Source: Bryoerythrophyllum caledonicum
Taxonomy: Eukaryota; Streptophyta; Bryopsida; Pottiales; Pottiaceae
NCBI GenBank assembly: GCA_963971425.1
Contig: OZ020524.1
Location: 12,465,845-12,529,844 of the forward strand
Reading direction: 5' to 3'
DNA length: 64,000 nt
How positions within the stretch are numbered: position 1 is the first letter of the stretch; the number at the start of each line of letters is the position of its first letter. A model generated the notes under the pieces. It did no database searches. It had not been told where the DNA came from and worked only from the letters and a program-made list of their open reading frames with translations. The translations under genes and the position numbers were made by a program. Shown here one piece after another: positions 46,071 to 57,201 of the stretch.

Positions 46071-47016
46071 CCCCTAAAGGCCAAAGGCATTTTCACACCA
46101 AAACCACTTCGAAACTCCTCGTTCGAGTGCAATGAGTAATGAGGTGATCGAAACGTTTTATTTCTAAATTTAACCATATGATATAAATTAATAATTATTC
46201 ATTTATGCCCTCACAAAATTTTATAAACTTTGACCTACGGATTGAAAGATTATAATGTTTGAAGTAGAAAAAACTGTTCCGTTTCTTCCCTGCATTGAGT
46301 GGATCAACAGACTTTGACTTCACTTGGTGTCAAATTTTTGCACTACACAAGGTCTGAAAACATTACCATCATGTTAATCACGATGTTATTTCCTCGAACA
46401 TCAATTTTTAGAGGTAGAGAAGGGGTGTAGCATATTCAAAACAAATGTGCAAGGAGTGGGGTTTCAAAAATTGCCAATTCACGTTGTATTTTTTTGTGAA
46501 CTAAATATGATTTAGAATGCTAATCCAAATGGTCAATATGAAGGTTTAGACCACATCTTGTAGTAGAAAAAATAAAATGTAAGAAATATGAAGATCTCAT
46601 AGTTTTATGTGGAAAAGAAGAAGCTTTTTTGGTACCTTGCCCTACAAAGTGTGACAATGTGTAAATATGTTTGACTTAGATTATTATGCTATTTTCCACT
46701 TAAGACAAGAGATTTTTTTTTGACAATATGAAAGTAAATAATATCATTTGCTAATATTGAAAATATCACATTCAATAGATTGTCCTGCGAAAAAGTTTTT
46801 GGAGTTGCCTGACGTGCCCGGTCTCCCCATTTGAAATTCAAAACCCTATAACTTTTGCATAGAATGTCAGATTTAGGAAAAAACCGGACTCGCACAAAGA
46901 TTTTAGCAATGTTCATTTATAGTAGAAATTTCAAAAAGGAATGTTACAAATTGACACCATAGGAACCTGTCCAAACCTTCAAGAGTCCCTTGAGGAGACT
47001 CTTGGGCCTTTAGAGG
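46071..47016 (-). mobile_element. TTAA-flanked family A element, complete inverted copy
   Basis: 946 bp between TTAA at 46067-46070 and 47017-47020. The ends are CCCCTAAAGG and CCTTTAGAGG. All landmarks appear in inverted order relative to 41266-42210, and the lengths differ by one base. Confidence 0.75.
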
Positions 47017-47020
47017 TTAA

Positions 47021-49043
47021 AAACCCATCAACACACCCCATAAATCTCATTCTTGGCCATAAACATAGAGAAATTATTGACTCAAACTTACATGAGAAGC
47101 CCTGGTGAAAATCTGAATGTCAATTTTGTTTTGTGCCAATTTTTCATTTAAAAAGTATTAGTAATAATGATAAATCTGAATGTCAATCAGATCACTGTGA
47201 CACACTGTACTACTGTACCTCATCACGGATGCTGTGGCTTGAATCGGGAAAAAAATCAGACTGAAACCACCGGACATGCAACCAGGCAAGTTACTCTCCT
47301 ACAACTGCACGAACGTAGAGAACTATTAACTACAAGAATATTCATGTGATCAGTGGGCATTGGGTGCAAATTTCCACACAAAAGGTGAGAACAAGTAAGG
47401 AATCATGGAATCGAAGCTTAGTAGAGAATCAGGCCGACTTTTGAACCAGACAAACAGAAAATGAGGGTCATGCAGACTCGACTGTCCAGCGAGGACAGCA
47501 TTAGAATGTTGCATGTATGTCTGGAAGGGAGCAACAATTGAAAAGGTCGTACATGTCACAATATTGCCGGCTCTCTGGATCAGTGGCTCACAACCCTCTC
47601 TGTGCAGGTTTCCAGGCTACATCGGCAGCTGTTTTTCAAGAATACTGACATGAGGATAATATGCGCTTGACCTAGCTCTCAGCTGGATACTAGAATCCAC
47701 TCTTGATCAGAATATCTATTATGACATTATTCCTCTGTTGGTTGCATAGAATAGTGCCAGTCCAAAGAATGCGCTCCAATTAGATGTGCTACCATTTTAA
47801 AGAAAAAATTGGCACAAACTAAACCGATTTTTTAATTGCAAGAAAAAGAAGTGTACAGAGTAAACACGCGCCAAAGCCGACCAAGTAACAGACAAGACAG
47901 ACACATGGTCACCTTTTCTACCCCACACACACAACCTCGAAACAACCCCAATTAGCGTTGAAACAAGTGGAGGCTTTGATCTTGCTGTGATCAGAGTTGG
48001 CCGATGTGCTACCATTTTGAATATGTCTCTCCTCTTGGACGTGCTGTTTAAGATTGCATATACTCTTCCTGCAAGAATATATGATCCAGGACAGTAACAC
48101 ACACGGGACGTGCAGTCTATTTTCTTACAAACCTCTGCTGGACTTCCGTGCATGTGGATGCTTATTATAGGTCAATGCAGCCCCATCACTGTATAAATGG
48201 CAGACAGTAGTAGGTCAGCAATAGGTAGTTTCCCATAATCAAGGGCTGGTTTGAAGGTGACAAAGCCCGTCATTTGTGATCCTTGACCATCATTGAAATA
48301 GTTTGGCAATATCCATGTGTCTGGTACTGTGGAAACACCCATAATGAAGGGCTGCTTTGAAGCTGCAATGCCCTTGTTTAGTGACCCTTTTATTGATTGA
48401 TCATCATTGAAGAAGTTTGACTAAATCCAACCTTTGACATTAGAAATATTTGCAAAGTGACAAGAAGTGACGAAGGAATTTGGCTGTGAGTTTGATTAGG
48501 CATGGGGACAAGACTTGTTTGCATCGGCAACATCTATTATTGCAATCCTTACACAAAAAGCAAACATTTCATTCTTATAAATATATTGAGCCTTTGCAAG
48601 GAGGTTGAGTCAAGTTAAACTTAAAAGACAAGAAAAATATCTCTGTTCATGATATACTTCAGTAAGTAAAGACGACACATTTGTGAATCAAGTGAGACAA
48701 GACTTTGGCTAGCCTTATTAAATAATAAAATGAGGCTCCTTGTACCTGCAAACTCCCAAATCTTCCTGCTGAATTCCTAACCTTTATTACGTCAAGTAAT
48801 GAGCAATTAGCCCTAGATTATGACCTGCCTCGACCAGATTGTTTCCCAGAACAAGGGGCTGCTTGCGCATTACCTAGTCTACTTGTGTGACCTCAACTTC
48901 CAGGTACAGTGTGATAACGCAGTGACAGGGCATTCCAGCTTGTGGCAACTGTTGTCACAGAAAGCCAGTATACATGTAGATTCATAATATTCGAACATGA
49001 CTGAACTTGGAAGCGGGGATTATATTCATGTACTTGTATTCGA
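47021..49043. other. Unassigned DNA with a short direct duplication
   Basis: Less repetitive than the preceding region. AAGGGCTGGTTTGAAGGTGA (about 48241) and AAGGGCTGCTTTGAAGCTGC (about 48347), each followed by a similar TTGACCATCATTGAA/TTGATCATCATTGAA block, form a diverged direct repeat spaced about 106 bp. No gene is firmly supported; an open frame of 118 codons on the minus strand (48153-47797) has no recognisable domain. Confidence 0.35.
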
Positions 49044-49319
49044 ATGACGTCCGAAATGGGCGGGTTCGTGGATAGATTCAGGGCCGCTAGATTTGCAATG
49101 AAAACGATGCTTGCTGCAAGAGCTAGCCCGGTTCCAGAATCATATCAATCCTCGGCCTCGAATGGCTTCAGTGAACCATTCGTGATTCCGCGGGGATCTT
49201 TTGGAAAAGCCGAGACCACAAGCCGACCAATTTTAAAAGCACCGACATTGCATCCTCCCTTGAATAGTCCAGGTTGCCGGGCTGCGAATCAACAAGAAAG
49301 GGGTTGCAACTGTGAATAA
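49044..49319 (+). CDS. Hypothetical 91-residue protein
   Basis: The frame starts MTSEMGGFVDRFRAARFAMK and has balanced, coding-like composition in a GC-richer patch, without homopolymer or tandem repeats. No domain, signal peptide or membrane segment is visible. No opposing frame of similar length is present. It could be a small gene or an exon of a larger one; a downstream frame (49334-49519) is not obviously joined to it. Confidence 0.25.
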   Translation: MTSEMGGFVDRFRAARFAMKTMLAARASPVPESYQSSASNGFSEPFVIPRGSFGKAETTSRPILKAPTLHPPLNSPGCRAANQQERGCNCE

Positions 49320-50875
49320 TAATAATATGTCAGATGCATGTCAGCCAACTCGGAGGCAGGCAGAGGATGTTTTGCTCAGAGAATGAATCGAACTTGCGCC
49401 CACTTGAGCATGCAATACAAATCATATTCGCTGATCGAGGCCGAGCAAATGCATCCTACGATTCTGGCCCTTCAAATGATTCATGTCTATCCTGTTGGAC
49501 TGTGACAGCCTTCAACTAAGTGCATTTCACAAAAATCTGCGTTGATTGGAACTTGTGCCTCATACTTTTCCTCTCCTCTGTCATACTATGAATCATGACT
49601 TTATTTCCTGTGAGAAAAGCAGACATCTGCAGGTGATACTACAGTAAATTTGAAGTTTGAGTCCGACGCATCTGAATCAGACATGAAAACCTGACTCACA
49701 CAACAATATATATATAATATATTCATTCTTGAAGACTTGGGAATGAAATATATGAACGTCGGACAAGAAAGATGACCATGAGGTCAATTTTATGTGCCTA
49801 GTGACACTTATGATCAAGTATTCATGGTAGAGCACACCTGATCTTGTGCTTGACAGCTAACAACAACGATATGATAGAAGTGTATTAACCCTTTCTAGGC
49901 ATAACGCCCATTTTTGGGTCATTCGGGCATGTTAACCTCTTACGCAAGCACTACACGCCACCTCCAAGGAAAATTTGAGAAAAATTGAATGGCAGAGCAA
50001 GATGAGCATATACCCAGATCAACACCACCAAAACCAATGTCGGCATTTGCTAATTACAGTGGTATCCTTGAAGTGGGTTTGCAATGAAGTGGTTTGTAGA
50101 TGATGTTCTCCACAATGCTCATAGATTCTCCCAAGCCTCATTAGCTCGTAGGCCTTAAAGGTCAATTATTAGAGTTTTCCTGAAAGTGCACCCCGAAGAG
50201 GAAAGCCATACTACCAGTAGGAATATGGTGCAAGACAAGACGAAACTTTTTTATGCACGAGATTAGATGTCCAAAAGTTTCATACTCCCTTTTTTTGTAC
50301 CAATGAGATGCACAACAATCAATGCTCTTGGGTCCTTCCCCATGCAAGCTAAAGCTTCCTCCTAATACCCCAAGTTCCCAAAAGGTTGACCAATGGTTCC
50401 CCCACACCTTTCCCAAGCCACGTCATCATGTGCATGTGGTCCCAGTTACTAACATAGGACCCTAAGATTCGTGGTGAAAGATCCTTTACTTTTAGGAAAA
50501 CTCTTTTGCTTAAAAATATTATTTGATGAAAAATCTCATGCCTAGCCGTAGATCTTTTGTTGAACTTTGGAACATAAGATTTCATGTTCACTATGCTAAT
50601 TATGATGTTTAGTGTAGGCAACACTAAATATGAATTTAAAGACAAAATGTGAATTGCAACATTCTTTGTCAATAACAAAATGATTCACTTGTTGACATTT
50701 AATGTAGAATATTGACTAAATTTGTAGTGTAGTATATATTGTATGAATGCAATCTCTCTATATATTGGAAAACAATTTTTCATGTGTCTATCTACAACAT
50801 CCGTCGGTTCTTGCGCTGAAGAGTTTTCATTTGACTATTCCGAGGTGACATCCAACAAAACCTTTTGGAGGATTC
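49320..50875. other. Intergenic DNA, no gene recognised
   Basis: A family-B-like left end (TTAACCCTTTCTAGGC) occurs at about 49886, without a matching right end nearby. Nothing else is supported. Confidence 0.35.
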
Positions 50876-50950
50876 ACTTTGTCTTTTGAACATTGTGCCT
50901 AATAAATCAAATGTGCCCTTTGGAGGAGTCCTTTGAATGCGCCCTTTCAT
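50876..50950. repeat. Short copy of the 26-bp minisatellite
   Basis: Two to three imperfect units (CCCTTTGGAGGAGTCCTTTG, ATGCGCCC) are preceded at 50777 by CATGTGTCTATCTACAACAT, the same leader that precedes the longer array at 51741. This is a dispersed repeat whose array length differs between copies. Confidence 0.6.
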
Positions 50951-51740
50951 TAGAATTTGGATAGCCGTTTCATTCAAATCAATTTAGGTGATACCGGATG
51001 AACTTTTTAGGACAAAAGAATTATTTATTTTGATGACACTATGGGATGTACTACCCCAAATATATAGAGTAAATTACATATATCTAAAGTAATTGATGGA
51101 TATTTATAGTAAATGATGGATAAATAATCTCCCTCCTACTATTTCAAAAATTCGTTTTTTGACCACACCAAGATTTTACCAAAAAAAAAGGAAAGAAGGA
51201 GCACAAAATTAACAGTAGTAGCTTGATTGCCAATGTTTTGCTTTGCTAATGTGCCCTTGCTTATGTTGATTCAGACATTTTTGTCGACGTCAACATTTAG
51301 CTCCTAGTTGTTTTTTATGAAGTTAATAAATATTTCCCAAATATGCAACTAAATTTTTATTGAAAAGAAAAATTACATCCTACAAAGATGATGTTTTGGG
51401 TGAAATATTACCGCATTTAATAATTTGTAGAAGATGAATAAGTCTCAACAAAATAAGGCACATCGTACACACAAATGAGGCAAAAAAATGAGTGACATGC
51501 TTTCATTTTAAAATGTAATTCGCTAATGACTCTTCAATTCTTCAATTCTTCAATTCTCCCTGAGCTCGTCGATTATGACGGAGGTTCTACTCGTCTCTAG
51601 ATATAATAGAAAACAATTTGTCATGTGTCTATCTAGAACATCCACCGAGTCCGCAACAAACAACTTTCATTCACCAATTTTTGGCACATTTCTTGATGAA
51701 AAATCCTTTTGGAGAATCACTTTGTTCTTTGGATGTGTCC

Positions 51741-51931
51741 TTTGAAAGAATCCTCAATATGTGCCCTTTGGAGGAATTCTTTGAATGTGCCGTTTGGAGG
51801 AATTCTTTGAATGTGCCGTTTGGAGGAATTCTTTGAATGTGCCGTTTGGAAGAATCCTTTGAATGTGCCCTGGCCCCTTTGGAGGAATCCTTTGAATGCG
51901 CCCTTTGGAGGAATCCTTTGAATGTGCCCCT
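51741..51931. repeat. 26-bp minisatellite, about seven copies
   Basis: Units TTTGGAGGAATTCTTTGAAT plus GTGCCG start at 51767, 51793, 51819 and 51845 (with a 7-base insertion), then 51878 and 51904. A leader CATGTGTCTATCTAGAACAT lies at 51622. The open frame across it is a by-product of the repeat. Confidence 0.85.
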
Positions 51932-52779
51932 TCATAGAATTTGGATATTATAAAAAAAACTAAGTTTTAAAATACTATTTGTACCAAATATAAAAAAATA
52001 TGTGCTACATATACAATTCAAAAATAATGATTTCTACATATTGAATTTTTTAAAATGAAACTACAAGGTATGTGAAGTAAATACGTGTTATCTAAAGTAA
52101 ATAATGGATATATAGTAAATAATAAATACACCCATTATGCTTCTCCGCAATCTATATGCATCAAATAAATTATATAATGGCATCCAATTAATTATATGTT
52201 GGTGCTCGGCACGAGTGTTTCATGTGGAAGTCGTTATGAGTGATCGTGCGGGGTACGTTGCATTGATACCACATATTTATTTGATTACGGAGAGCGTTGG
52301 GCTTCTCTTCTCAGTTTGCCTGAGGCAATTCCTAATTCAAAATTTAAGGTTTTCATCTACATACATTTGTTTAACTTGAGATTGCCCTTGGCCTGTTGGT
52401 TATGACGGAGGTTCCACTAGTATATAGATATATATATTGTATATAATATAAGATGATGAATACATTGTATAAATAGTTTATATTATATACATTACAATAT
52501 ATTTTGTAGTATGTATAGTATATATATGTACTTTATAAATTGTATATGTCTCAATATCTTTATATTAAAAAATATTGTTTGGTGAAGACAAAATCTATAT
52601 GATACCTAGAGTGTATCATTTGGCATTGCATGTATGACTTGCCTCATGGTTGATTGGTTCATGAAAAGTTATAACAGTGTACCAAAGGAGGTGTGGGTTG
52701 GGCACCCAATCATCCCTTCAAATCTTGATATCAATGGATCAATGTTCTAGAACGTGTTAGAGTGAAATAGAGGACTCGA
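51932..52779. other. AT-rich DNA with TATA-type simple repeats
   Basis: TATA/ATAT runs dominate at about 52410-52540. The 3' part (about 52655-52760) is a leader shared with 53530-53640 and 54785-54880 (TTTCAAATCTTGATATCCA-like block). Confidence 0.45.
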
Positions 52780-53235
52780 GGAAAGTGGAGACTTTGCGAC
52801 ATGGAGCCTTGGGAACTTGAAAGATGTGGGGACTTAGGGGACTAATGGAAAGTGTGGGCTTTAGGGACTTGAGAACAGTGGGGACTTGGGGGACTTGAGA
52901 GAAGTAGGGGCGTGCGGACTTGATGATGGTGGAAACTTGAGGGAAGTAGAGACTTGGGGGACTTGAGGGAATTGGAGACTTGGAGGACTTGAGAGAAGTT
53001 GGGACTGAAGAAAATTGAGGGAAATAGGGGCTAAAGGGACTTGAGGGAAGTAGAGACTTGGAATAAGTGATAACTTGAAGGAAATAGGGACTTGAGGGAA
53101 GTAGAGACTTGGAATAAGTGATAACTTGAAGGAAATAGGGACTTGAGGGAAGTAGAGACTTGGAATAAGTGATAACTTGAAGGAAATAGGGGCTTGAGGA
53201 AAGTAGGGACTTGAAAGAAGTAGTGATTTGGATTC
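52780..53235. repeat. Minisatellite of GGAAGTRGGGACTTGR units with a 51-bp higher-order repeat
   Basis: Irregular ACTTGAGGGAAGTAGAGACT-type units fill the stretch. Within it, three perfect 51-bp units start at 53039, 53090 and 53141. The long proline/serine-rich minus-strand frame is repeat-derived. The same unit type recurs at 54895-55090. Confidence 0.85.
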
Positions 53236-54894
53236 ATAAATCATTTGCTAGATTTTACACCAGGAGTCTATGTCCTACCTCGAGTCCATGTCCCACCATG
53301 TCATCACAACTCTCAGAACTTTTGATATTGGATGTGCACCCCTGCCCGGGATTGTCGGCGGCGGAAGGCGGGTATATGGTCTGGAGTAGGGTGGATGCAG
53401 GGCCGTACAGCAAGACTCCACCGAAGTCTTGTCTTCAAATTATACATGTTTCCTCTAGTATAATAGAATTATTTATGTATCCAATCAATCTAAAATTAAC
53501 TTGAAATCTAGAAAACATCATGTCATGCCCCATGAAAGGTTCTGAAAATGTGCAGAAAGGGGTGTAGGTAAGGTGCATAAGCACCATTTCAAATCTTGAT
53601 ATCCATTGGATCCATAATTTGGCAACGTGAAAATTGTCTGATTAGTTTTACTATATTGGGATTGCCCTTGCTCCATCAAGGGTAATGACGACCAATCAAC
53701 TGTTTGGATTATACACAGGCCACAAAGGGGCATAAGTCCCTCTTTTGCCACAACTCTTCGTCCAACCATTTCATCAAGACTCCTTGCACTTCCGATATCA
53801 GAAGTAAACTACACAATACTTTGTATGAAATAGAATATTGTCCACTAAAGAATGCAAAAATCCTAGGTAATTTTCAAAGTGCACCATTTGGCATAGCAGG
53901 CCTTACGACATACCAAATAGTACCTCATGACATGCCTCATGATTGGTTTGGGTGATAGTCAACTAGGCTAGTATGACGAGCATTCACTTGCTACCCAGTA
54001 CCAACCTCTCTTTAATTTTGGATTTGTGATGATGGAATGTGATTGTTGACTTTGTCAACACTACAAAACTCTTAAACTTTTAGAATTCCACCTTATTGTT
54101 TGATCGGGAGAAGTATATCCGTCATTACTTCATACTTTTCACATGTATCTCAAATTGGACAAGTATACTTCTTTTGAGAGGTTCACAAGGTAAAACACTT
54201 TGAAAATTTTGAGACACATTCATACCATAATGTGCTCATACATTGTGATTGAAAATTCTATATCAAAAAATTGGTTGTTATTGATAAAAAGCTTGTAAAA
54301 AGTAGGCTATTTTTTAATAACTTCTAAATTAGGGATTAATGTTGGTTTTTGCTCCAAATTCTTTTCCAACCTTCTACACTATATAAAACTTTACCTTGAC
54401 TCATAAGATGATTCAACTAAAACTTAATTTTTCCGTCATTTTCTTCCAAAACAATCTTTGGGTGCCCAAATTCAATATATATACTCTCTAGTATATATGA
54501 TATATTTTCAGCCTAGTATGCAATATATTGTGCCTCAGTTTTGAGTTGGGTCACCTATAGAATAATAGAACGATACATGTTCAATCAACACAAACTCCAA
54601 AAATTAGCACCTTATACAAGATATCATTTGTTCACCTATCATTAAAGACCATGGTTTCTTCATATTTTTTCAATAGAGGGTTGACATTTAACAACAATTT
54701 ACAAAGGGCTCCGGAACATATATACTAAAAAGTGTATTTTTTTGCCCAAAGGTGAGTAACCTTAGTGGGCTTCTACCTCTTCATGAAAGGTTATGAAAGT
54801 GTGTAAAAAAGGGTGCTTTTAGTTCACTTGAGCACCCTTTCAAATCTTGATATCCAATTGATTCATGTTTTGGAGCATGTTAAAGTGACATAAG
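53236..54894. other. Intergenic DNA with two copies of a dispersed leader
   Basis: CATGAAAGGTTCTGAAAATG (about 53531) and CATGAAAGGTTATGAAAGTG (about 54783), each followed within about 60 bp by CAAATCTTGATATCCA, are copies of one dispersed repeat. No gene recognised. Confidence 0.4.
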
Positions 54895-55090
54895 AGACTT
54901 GAGGGAAGTAGAGACTTAAAGGATTTGAGGGAGGTGGGGACTTGAGGGTAGTGGGGACTTAAGGGAAGTTGGGACTTGGGGGGCTGAAGAGACTTGAGGG
55001 ACATGGGGACTTAAAGAACTTGAGGGACGTGGGGACTTAAAGAACTTGAGGGACGTGGGGACTTAAAGAACTTGAGAGAAGTAGGCATTA
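54895..55090. repeat. Second minisatellite of the ACTTGAGGGA type
   Basis: It includes three 26-bp units ACTTGAGGGACGTGGGGACT plus TAAAGA (about 54990-55085, first unit with one change). It is preceded by the leader seen before the 52780 array, so the arrays are parts of one dispersed element. Confidence 0.8.
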
Positions 55091-55985
55091 CCTTTGCCAT
55101 GTCGGAGACAACGGGGATCTATACATGTTCTGTATAATATATAAAATGATTCTACATTTAGTATATAATTATTAATTATACAATATTATATATATGTATT
55201 ATATATACTTTTGCAACAAATATTATAAATTCTATCACATATTTATACTTTAGTATATACATTGCATATTAAATATATATTATAGCCATGAATAGACTTA
55301 TAGTATACTATAATATTGTTATCTATATTGGTCAATTATAGGTTTTCTTTGTGCTATATACAATATATAATCAAAGTGGCAAATGTAAGGATTAACACTA
55401 ATTGTCAATTTTTTTACAAATATGGTAATAGGTTGACAAAATCAATTGTAACATAACAACACAATACTTAACATCAAGTAAGCTATCTATGCCTAAAACT
55501 AAGCCACATCTAATCATAGATTTTCTAGCATAAGACACCTTTTTACAATCAATAAGCCTATCGACCCCTTAGAGATAAACGGCATAAATTATGCAATATA
55601 TCATCATAGCCAACAAATACATTCACCATCAATGCCAACAAATGCATTCACCTGTTGCTAATTGAGGACGGATCTCTTATCTAGATTAGTAAGTTTGTCA
55701 AACCTTGGAAATTGTTTTGTCAAAAGTTTTGTTGAATATTTCGTATTTCTTGATCTCTCATCGCTTCAATCATCAATTATTGATCTTGGAAATGATGAAT
55801 GTGTTTACCCATTTGCAAAGGTAGGGAGCATGTCGTATCACAAATTTTCAAATTTTTGTAATTAGTTACTTAGGAAGGGTATCACCGTACCACATTATAA
55901 ATTTTAGAAGTAAGTGCTCCCCTAATATTAGCTATAGGAAGAATTAGGGTAGGTAGAATACATGGACGTTAGATAGTTACTAAAA
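55091..55985. other. AT-rich intergenic DNA
   Basis: Strong TATA/ATAT simple repeats at about 55130-55300. Nothing else is recognised. GC content rises sharply after about 55980. Confidence 0.45.
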
Positions 55986-56159
55986 ATGACAAGTCGTGGT
56001 TTAACACCGGATCCTAACACCTTGTCAAACGGGTGGACCGAGAGCTCGGAGGGGTCTTACCCCAAAGAAGGTCAAGCGGCACCGACAAGGAAGCAACGTC
56101 TAAGAAGCTCCGAGCCAAGTATAAAGCCCGAACCTCGGGTAGGTCCGAGTATCCGAGCA

Positions 56160-57065
56160 GCAGGTCCGAGCTCGTTGGAGGTCCATCAGCACAAAGAGAC
56201 CAAGACCAACACCAGGATCATGGTGACCAGCAGGACGAGCACGAAGACGAAGAGCACGGTGACCAGCAGGACGAGCACGAAGGCGAAGAGCATGAAGACC
56301 AACATCACGATGACCACCAGGACGAGGCAAGGATCACGATGACCAGCAAGAGACGAGGTGTAGGTCCGAGCTCACAGGAGGAGTAGGTCCGAGCTCACAG
56401 GAGGAGTAGGTCCGAGCTCACAGGAGGAGTAGGTCCGAGCTCACAGGAGGAGTAGGTCCGAGCTCACAGGAGGAGTAGGTCCGAGTTCACATGAGGAGTA
56501 GGTCCGAGCTCACATGAGGAGTAGGTCCGACCTCGCTGGAGGTGCAGGTCCGAGCTTGCTGGAGGTCCATCAGCACGAAGAGACCAAGACCAGCACCAGG
56601 ATCACGGTGACCAGCAGGACGAGCACGAAGACCAAGATCACGGTGACCAGCAAGAGACAAGGTGTAGGTCCGAGCTCGCTGGAGGTACAGCTCCGAGCTC
56701 GTTGGAGGTGTAGGTCCGAGCTCGTTGGAGGTGCAGGTCCGAGCTCGCTGGATGACCATCAGCACGAAGAGACCAAGACCAACACCAAGATCACGATGAC
56801 CAGCAAGAGACGAGGTGTAGGTCCGGGCTCGCTGAAGGAGGTGCAGGTCCGAGCTCGCTGGAGGTCCATCAACACGAAGAGACCAAGACCAACACCAAGA
56901 TCACGGTGACCAGCAAGAGACGAGGTGTAGGTCCGAGCTCGCTGAATGAGTAGATCCGAGCTCGCTGAAGGAGCAGGTCCGAGCTCGCTGAAGGAGCAGG
57001 TCAGAGCTCACAGGAGGAGCAAGTCCGAGCTCGCTGAAGGACCATCAGCACGAAGAGACCAAGTC
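56160..57065 (+). repeat. Higher-order tandem repeat (GTCCGAGCTCGCTGGAGG family)
   Basis: Two unit types alternate. A 23-bp unit TAGGTCCGAGCTCACAGGAG plus GAG is repeated seven times at 56361-56521. Longer units beginning GTCCATCAGCACGAAGAGAC and containing GATCACGGTGACCAGCA occur near 56180, 56565, 56752, 56866 and 57040. All three plus-strand frames stay partly open, giving Arg/Ser/Glu-rich repeats. It lies just upstream of the gag-like region and may be its leader or N-terminal part. Confidence 0.85.
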
Positions 57066-57201
57066 CAAGCACGAGGACCAAGGAGACCAAGAGAGGATGA
57101 CAGTGATCATCAAGGGGCGAGGGATGTCAGGACCAGTACCGAGGAGAGACGAGGACAAGGGCAGGAAGTCCCCTGTGAGATAAGCAAGAGCTATAACCAC
57201 C

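Noticed and set aside
49886-49940. Another family B TTAA element
   Set aside because: Only a left-end-like sequence is visible; no matching right end with TTAA was found.
51717-51935. Periodic minus-strand frame with IQRIPPKG-like repeats
   Set aside because: It results from the 26-bp minisatellite; the period is not a multiple of three.
52861-53244. 127-codon Ser/Pro-rich minus-strand frame
   Set aside because: It is produced by the ACTTGAGGGAAGT minisatellite.
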